Positions 43,102 to 47,206 of a DNA stretch of 47,206 nt are shown here, piece after piece. The notes below the pieces were generated by a model. It made no database searches. It was not told the origin of the DNA and worked only from the letters and a program-made list of their open reading frames with translations. Both the position numbers and the translations under genes were made by a program. The DNA comes from Clostridia bacterium. Lineage in GTDB: Bacteria; Bacillota; Clostridia; Christensenellales; CAG-138. Positions within the stretch are counted from its first letter, which is position 1. Each line of letters opens with the position of its first letter. The stretch lies in contig JAEDCW010000004.1 of the NCBI GenBank assembly GCA_016293975.1, positions 1 to 47,206 of the forward strand, written 5' to 3'.

Positions 43102-45519
43102 ATGAATTTGCGAATTGCACTTGCGGGTAACCCTAACAGCGGTAAAACAACCCTGTTTAATGCCTTGACAGGCTCTAATCGGTTTGTAGGAAATTGGCCC
43201 GGCGTTACTGTCGAAAAAAAGGAAGGAAAGCTTAAGAAGCACAATGATGTCATGATTACAGACCTTCCCGGTATTTATTCGCTTTCTCCGTACACTCTGG
43301 AGGAAGTGGTGGCAAGAAACTATCTCATCACCGAGCGTCCTGACGCGATTTTGAACATCATCGACGGAACAAACCTGGAGAGGAATCTCTATCTTACCAC
43401 TCAGCTTACCGAGCTTGGTATTCCTGTCGTTGTCGCTATCAACATGATGGATGTGGTAAATAAAAACGGCGATAAGATAAACACAGCGGAGCTGTCAAGG
43501 GAGCTTGGCTGTAAAGTTGTTGAAATATCCGCCCTAAAGAGCATGGGCATTATGGAAGCAGCAGAAGCCGCCATTGACGCGGCAAAGAACGGCAAGACCG
43601 TACCTATGCAAACATTCTCAAGAACTGTGGAAGGCGCTCTGGCGCATATCGAAGAAGCGGCAGTACACAATCTGCCTAAGGAACAACAGCGCTGGTATGC
43701 CATTAAGATTTTTGAGCGAGATGATAAGGTATTCGAGCAGATAAAGCTTGACAAAGCTACACTTGAGCATATTGAAGCTGATATTAAAGCTGTTGAAGAT
43801 GAAATGGATGACGATGCGGAATCCATCATTACTAACGAGCGTTATATTTATATCGGTCAGATTATCAAGGACTGTTACACGAAAAAATCGGCAGGAAAAC
43901 TTACAATCTCCGATAAAATCGATAAGATTGTTACAAATCGTTTTGCGGCGCTACCGATTTTTGCGATTGTGATGTTTCTTGTTTATTATATCGCGGTTTC
44001 TACAGTCGGTACGTTTGCGACTGACTGGGCAAATGACGGCATGTTTGGCGATGGCTGGCACCTTTTCGGCATAGGGACTCCTGCTTACGAAGAAGCTATG
44101 ATTGATTATGCGGCAGAGAATGTCTGGACAGATAAGATGATTTCTATTGTAGATACCGCAGCGGAAAAAGGCGTAATCGGTGCTGAGGACATACAGTCCG
44201 CTATTGCCGACGAGGACTTCGGCGCGTTTGATGAAGCCTACGTCTTTTATGCTGAATCATTAGCGGAAGAAGGGTATGACATTTCCGAAATCTATGACGC
44301 GGCGCTCGGCGAGGATGCAGAGGATGTGCCAGACCCGTCTGAATACGGCGTATGGGTATCGGGTATTCCCATGCTCGCGGAACAAGGTCTTGAGGCTGCA
44401 AACAGCCCCGAATGGCTGAAAAGTCTGCTGGTTAACGGTATTATAGGCGGCGTAGGAGCGGTTCTCGGCTTTGTACCACAGATGCTTATCCTCTTTATTC
44501 TTCTCGCATTCCTTGAGTCCTGCGGATATATGGCGCGAATTGCCTTCGTGCTCGACCGTATTTTCCGCAAATTCGGCCTTTCGGGCAAGTCATTTATCCC
44601 GATGCTCATCGGGACGGGCTGCGGCGTTCCCGGAATCATGGCATCTCGCACTATCGAAAACGAACGCGACCGTCGTATGACCATTATAACGACCACGTTT
44701 ATCCCCTGCGGCGCAAAGCTTCCGATTATTGCGCTGATTGCATCCGCTCTGTTCGGCGGTGCATGGTGGGTAGCCCCGAGCGCCTATTTTATCGGCATTG
44801 CCGCCATCATCATTTCCGGTATTATGCTGAAGAAAACCAAGATGTTCGCAGGCGATCCAGCCCCCTTTGTTATGGAGCTTCCCGCATACCACTGGCCGAC
44901 TGTCGGCAATGTTCTTCGCTCTATGTGGGAACGTGGCTGGTCGTTTATTAAAAAAGCCGGAACGATCATTCTGCTTTCTTCTATCGTCATCTGGGCAGGT
45001 TCTTGCTTCGGTATGATAGACGGCACGCTAACATTCGATACTAAAATGGAGCTTGAAAACAGCGTGCTTGGCATGATCGGTAACGCACTCAGATGGATAT
45101 TTGCACCGCTTGGCTTCGGTAACATAAAGGCCACCGTCGCAACCATCATGGGACTTGTTGCTAAGGAAGAAGTTGTCGGCGTATTCGGTGTACTTGATTT
45201 TGAGGGAATGACCCAGTTAGCTGCTTACTCCTTCTTAGTGTTCAACCTGCTTTGCGCTCCCTGCTTCGCGGCAATAGGAGCTATCAAGCGTGAAATGAAC
45301 TCCGCAATGTGGACCTGGTTTGCAATCGGTTATCAGTGCGTGTTTGCTTATGCAATGTCTCTGATGATCTATCAGTTAGGGTCGATATTCAACGGGAATA
45401 TGAATGGAGTCGGTCTGATTGCAGCAATTGCTGTTTTTGCAGTGATGGTGTATATGCTGTTCATCCGGCGCTGTTCCAAGGCGACAAAGCTTACCAAAAG
45501 CGTTAAGGTTACACAGTAA
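43102..45519 (+). CDS. feoB: Ferrous iron transporter FeoB
   Basis: This 805-residue transporter has an N-terminal G domain with GNPNSGKTTLFNALTG (G1), DLPGIYSL (G3) and NMMD (G4). A GDI-like helical part (about 165-260) precedes the membrane domain with two Gate segments. Typical sequences are ESCGYMARIAFVLDRIFRKFGLSGKSFIPMLIGTGCGVPGIMASRTI and FIPCGAKLPIIAL. Between the first and second membrane helices lies an acidic insertion of about 110 residues (about 315-430), probably outside the membrane, which makes it longer than E. coli FeoB (773). It imports Fe(II). The Cys-rich partner gene follows closely. Confidence 0.96.
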   Translation: MNLRIALAGNPNSGKTTLFNALTGSNRFVGNWPGVTVEKKEGKLKKHNDVMITDLPGIYSLSPYTLEEVVARNYLITERPDAILNIIDGTNLERNLYLTTQLTELGIPVVVAINMMDVVNKNGDKINTAELSRELGCKVVEISALKSMGIMEAAEAAIDAAKNGKTVPMQTFSRTVEGALAHIEEAAVHNLPKEQQRWYAIKIFERDDKVFEQIKLDKATLEHIEADIKAVEDEMDDDAESIITNERYIYIGQIIKDCYTKKSAGKLTISDKIDKIVTNRFAALPIFAIVMFLVYYIAVSTVGTFATDWANDGMFGDGWHLFGIGTPAYEEAMIDYAAENVWTDKMISIVDTAAEKGVIGAEDIQSAIADEDFGAFDEAYVFYAESLAEEGYDISEIYDAALGEDAEDVPDPSEYGVWVSGIPMLAEQGLEAANSPEWLKSLLVNGIIGGVGAVLGFVPQMLILFILLAFLESCGYMARIAFVLDRIFRKFGLSGKSFIPMLIGTGCGVPGIMASRTIENERDRRMTIITTTFIPCGAKLPIIALIASALFGGAWWVAPSAYFIGIAAIIISGIMLKKTKMFAGDPAPFVMELPAYHWPTVGNVLRSMWERGWSFIKKAGTIILLSSIVIWAGSCFGMIDGTLTFDTKMELENSVLGMIGNALRWIFAPLGFGNIKATVATIMGLVAKEEVVGVFGVLDFEGMTQLAAYSFLVFNLLCAPCFAAIGAIKREMNSAMWTWFAIGYQCVFAYAMSLMIYQLGSIFNGNMNGVGLIAAIAVFAVMVYMLFIRRCSKATKLTKSVKVTQ

Positions 45520-45543
45520 GGATTTTAGACAGGAGGCAAGAAT

Positions 45544-45717
45544 ATGCTCGATTGGCTTTTAAAAAACATTGGAACGATTATCATCTGCACCGTTATAATG
45601 GTTGTTATCGCGGCGATTATCGTCAGTATGGTGAAAAACGGTAATAAAGGGAAATCTGCATGTGGATGCGGATGTGCGGACTGTCCGATGAGCTGTTCTT
45701 GCCGTCCTAAGAAATAA
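45544..45717 (+). CDS. FeoB-associated Cys-rich membrane protein
   Basis: This 57-residue protein has one membrane helix (NIGTIIICTVIMVVIAAIIVS, about 8-28), then a short basic stretch and a Cys-rich tail (SACGCGCADCPMSCSC, seven Cys). Such FeoB-associated proteins are encoded just after feoB in many Firmicutes and may bind iron or iron-sulfur clusters at the cytoplasmic exit of FeoB. It begins 25 bases after feoB, with an AGGAGG site. It is too short for usual gene-finding limits but is well supported by context. Confidence 0.88.
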   Translation: MLDWLLKNIGTIIICTVIMVVIAAIIVSMVKNGNKGKSACGCGCADCPMSCSCRPKK

Positions 45718-46048
45718 AGTGCAAGGGGCCGCAGAAGTGTATGCTTCGATGAGTGTTTTATCTACGATGTGAGACCTAATTCCTTGAGCTAGGCCTTGTT
45801 TACTTCCTAACCCATTTATACAACATTCTTGGACTTGTTTGCTGTCTCTTCTTAGGATGGTGTGTCTCAACTTCATTCTGCCTGAGATCTGCAAATCTTA
45901 TCTCTTTTTATGGTTTTCGATTTGCGCAAGTTATTACAATTTATCGAGCGGATTAGATTATATACGTGTATTCGGTAACAAAACGTGGGGAAACAGCAAT
46001 TTAAGTGATGAATAAAGCAGTTCAGAAGTACGAGGGATGCCTGATGAA
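45718..46048. other. 331-base gap without a recognised gene
   Basis: No supported gene is seen. The minus strand has a protein-like run (LRHTILRRDSKQVQECC) within 45559-45894 that I do not recognise and that overlaps feoB's Cys-rich partner; it may be a fragment of a mobile-element gene or chance. Confidence 0.35.
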
Positions 46049-46083
46049 AACCCATCACAGGACAATGCGTCCTGTGATGGGTT
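46049..46083. repeat. Hairpin with perfect 15-bp stem
   Basis: AACCCATCACAGGAC and its exact reverse complement are separated by 5 bases. An A run lies on the left side but no long T run follows on the right; it could terminate transcription or be an element end. Confidence 0.6.
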
Positions 46084-46129
46084 TGCCATGTTATGATGTT
46101 ATTAAGCCCTGGAATCGTCAAAATTTAAG

Positions 46130-46162
46130 TCTGAACATCTTACCATTGGTAAGATGTTCAGA
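46130..46162. repeat. Second hairpin with perfect 15-bp stem
   Basis: TCTGAACATCTTACC and its exact reverse complement are separated by ATT, starting 47 bases after the first hairpin. A short T stretch follows. Its sequence is unrelated to the first hairpin. Confidence 0.6.
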
Positions 46163-46270
46163 CTTTGCTGCTTGTGAAAAGGTAGCAAAAAAGGTATCGC
46201 CGACGGCCAAGGCGCAAATCCATAAAACGTTGAATGGAAAAGAGGAATCGAAGTATATCGGCGAATTTTT

Positions 46271-46737
46271 TTGAAACCAGCAAGTCAATTCTCAGAGCAA
46301 CTTATTTACGGGTTAATTGCCAACCGAAATAACTATGAAAGTGATTTGCCCATTAAAAAAGTAAAAGGTGCAATTTCGCTTTTTTACTTGATCTGCGATG
46401 ACGGTAATATGGGGCTGTATCACGACAACTTAATCAAGATGTATCTCTATCTTTCACGATTACAGTGGGAACGGGGTTATCACGACGAGGCTTTCGATTC
46501 GCTTGAACAACTTTGAATCACGCAAAAGCACTCGAAAAGTTGTGCGACGGAAAGGAGCACACCCTGACAGCTCCGCTTGTGTCTTTTGTTACATACAAAA
46601 CAAGTGTCCATAAGGACATAGCTACGTCTTTGCTTGATGATTGGCCTTTCTGGAGTAACACAGATTATTGCACAGTTGAGAAAGAAATCAAAGCTGACCC
46701 ACGTTGGAATGAATGGGTTGAAAAAACTCAAGCATAG
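46271..46737 (+). pseudogene. C-terminal remnant of an XRE/TPR-type regulator gene, frameshifted
   Basis: Two frames join to one protein-like sequence. The first has NYESDLPIKKVKG, then LYHDNLIKMYLYLSRLQWERGYHDEAFDSLEQ. A two-base loss near 46507 shifts to LNHAKALEKLCDGKEHTL and then FVTYKT, DDWPFW and RWNEWVEKTQA. The pattern is that of the helical C-terminal region of XRE-family regulators with TPR-like repeats. The N-terminal HTH domain is absent upstream. It is the remains of a regulator gene at the end of the accessory region. Confidence 0.6.
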
Positions 46738-46828
46738 CATCGATTGTCCATTTTAGGCTGTATCGCAACGAAAGGCAACATTATCATTCTCATAACCCGA
46801 TGGTTTTCAAAATACAACTATCAACTAA

Positions 46829-46862
46829 AAAAGCAGGAGACGCCCCCAGCGTCTCCTGCTTT
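46829..46862 (-). terminator. Intrinsic terminator of the tRNA cluster
   Basis: AGCAGGAGACGC and GCGTCTCCTGCT form a perfect stem with a CCCCCA loop. On the minus strand it is followed by T residues, just after the last tRNA (Leu). Confidence 0.88.
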
Positions 46863-46863
46863 A

Positions 46864-46950
46864 TGGTGCGGGAAACAGGACTTGAACCTGCACGATGTCG
46901 CCACCATACGGACCTGAACCGTACGCGTCTGCCAATTCCGCCATTCCCGC
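46864..46950 (-). tRNA. tRNA-Leu (CAG)
   Basis: Acceptor arms GCGGGAA/TTCCCGC, T loop GGTTCAAGTCC and the long variable arm of a Leu tRNA are all visible. The anticodon is CAG. The CCA end is encoded (46866-46864). Last gene of the minus-strand tRNA run. Confidence 0.93.
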
Positions 46951-46964
46951 GGTATAAAAAAAGG

Positions 46965-47049
<85 letters not shown>

Positions 47050-47061
47050 ACGATATTAAAT

Positions 47062-47137
47062 TGGAGCTGGTGATGGGACTCGAACCCGCAACCTGCTGAT
47101 TACAAATCAGCTGCTCTGCCAATTGAGCTACACCAGC
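47062..47137 (-). tRNA. tRNA-Thr (TGT)
   Basis: Acceptor arms GCTGGTG/CACCAGC and anticodon TGT within GATTTGTAATC. T arm GCGGGTTCGAGTCCC. The CCA end is encoded (47064-47062). Confidence 0.94.
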
Positions 47138-47151
47138 ATGCTAGAAACTAA

Positions 47152-47206
47152 TGGCGACCCGGAGGGGGCTCGAACCCCTGACCTCCAGCGTGACAGGCTG
47201 GCATTC
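47152..47206 (-). tRNA. tRNA-Asp (GTC), 5' part outside the window
   Basis: The 3' two thirds are present: the anticodon arm with GTC (CCTGTCACG), T arm AGGGGTTCGAGCCCCCT, acceptor 3' strand CCGGGTC, discriminator G and encoded CCA (47154-47152). The 5' end lies beyond 47206. Confidence 0.9.

Noticed and set aside
45559..46121. Minus-strand frames after feoB as possible transposase fragments
   Set aside because: Short protein-like runs are seen but match no transposase motif I know, and no terminal inverted repeats or target duplications bound them.

Overview
The window looks like chromosome of an endospore-forming, anaerobic member of the Clostridia (Bacillota). The evidence is a complete spoIIAA-spoIIAB-sigF operon, a B12-dependent (class II) ribonucleotide reductase, an [FeFe]-hydrogenase-like sensor gene set, the L21-Prp-L27 ribosomal operon with an N-terminally extended L27, VanW, PadR and FeoAB genes. 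Base composition is roughly balanced. Naming a genus would be guesswork.

Layout. 1-3.4 kb (+): a heterodimeric ABC exporter whose first gene enters from outside the window. 3.5-7.1 kb (-): a tightly overlapping nucleobase-catabolism operon: hydantoinase/dihydropyrimidinase, MocA-type nucleotidyltransferase, guanine deaminase, DUF1284 protein. 7.3-8.6 kb (+): a VanY-type M15 lipoprotein peptidase. 8.7-16.1 kb (-): a complete histidine-utilisation operon led by a DUF2804 gene, then hutH, hutU, glutamate formimidoyltransferase, and an imidazolonepropionase fused to a formimidoyl-THF cyclodeaminase. 16.3-18.5 kb (+): YhhN membrane protein, pyroglutamyl peptidase and a cN-I-type 5'-nucleotidase, followed by a DUF3788 gene broken by two ochre codons. 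19.3-23.4 kb (+): SPOR protein, DRTGG protein, HATPase protein, sensory-type [FeFe] hydrogenase, second DRTGG protein and PHP protein. 23.5-25.4 kb (+): ECF S-component-like protein, MBL hydrolase and a short LarE-like protein, meeting radC (-) head-on. 26.3-27.7 kb (-): PadR with a DUF1700/DUF4097 protein. Then tmk (+), vanW (-), nrdJ (+), an OGG1-type glycosylase (-), rplU-prp-rpmA (+), a small membrane protein (-), spoIIA (+) and mntP (-).

From about 37.6 kb the region becomes more accessory in character. It holds a GNAT gene behind a GyrI-like gene with three lesions, a purine permease under a guanine riboswitch (-), another GNAT, an ABC ATPase remnant, a DtxR-type regulator (-) and a feoA-feoA-feoB-Cys-rich-peptide operon (+). 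A consensus promoter and three exact GTTAGC-N4-GCTAAC palindromes at a 34-bp period precede the first feoA, and a fourth palindrome precedes feoB. A regulator remnant, long hairpins and a minus-strand tRNA cluster (Asp, Thr, Tyr, Leu in transcription order) close the window.

How the parts fit. Two gene sets point to growth on nitrogen-rich small molecules: the hut operon turns histidine into glutamate, ammonia and 5,10-methenyl-THF, and the guanine deaminase/hydantoinase/MocA operon, guanine-sensing permease and 5'-nucleotidase point to purine use. The most distinctive items are the hutI-cyclodeaminase fusion, the periodic palindromes in the feo leader, the hydrogenase-like sensor with altered active-site loops and its DRTGG/ATPase/PHP partners, the guanine riboswitch with a repeated P2 strand upstream, and the DUF3788 gene with two in-frame TAA codons at apparent glutamine positions.
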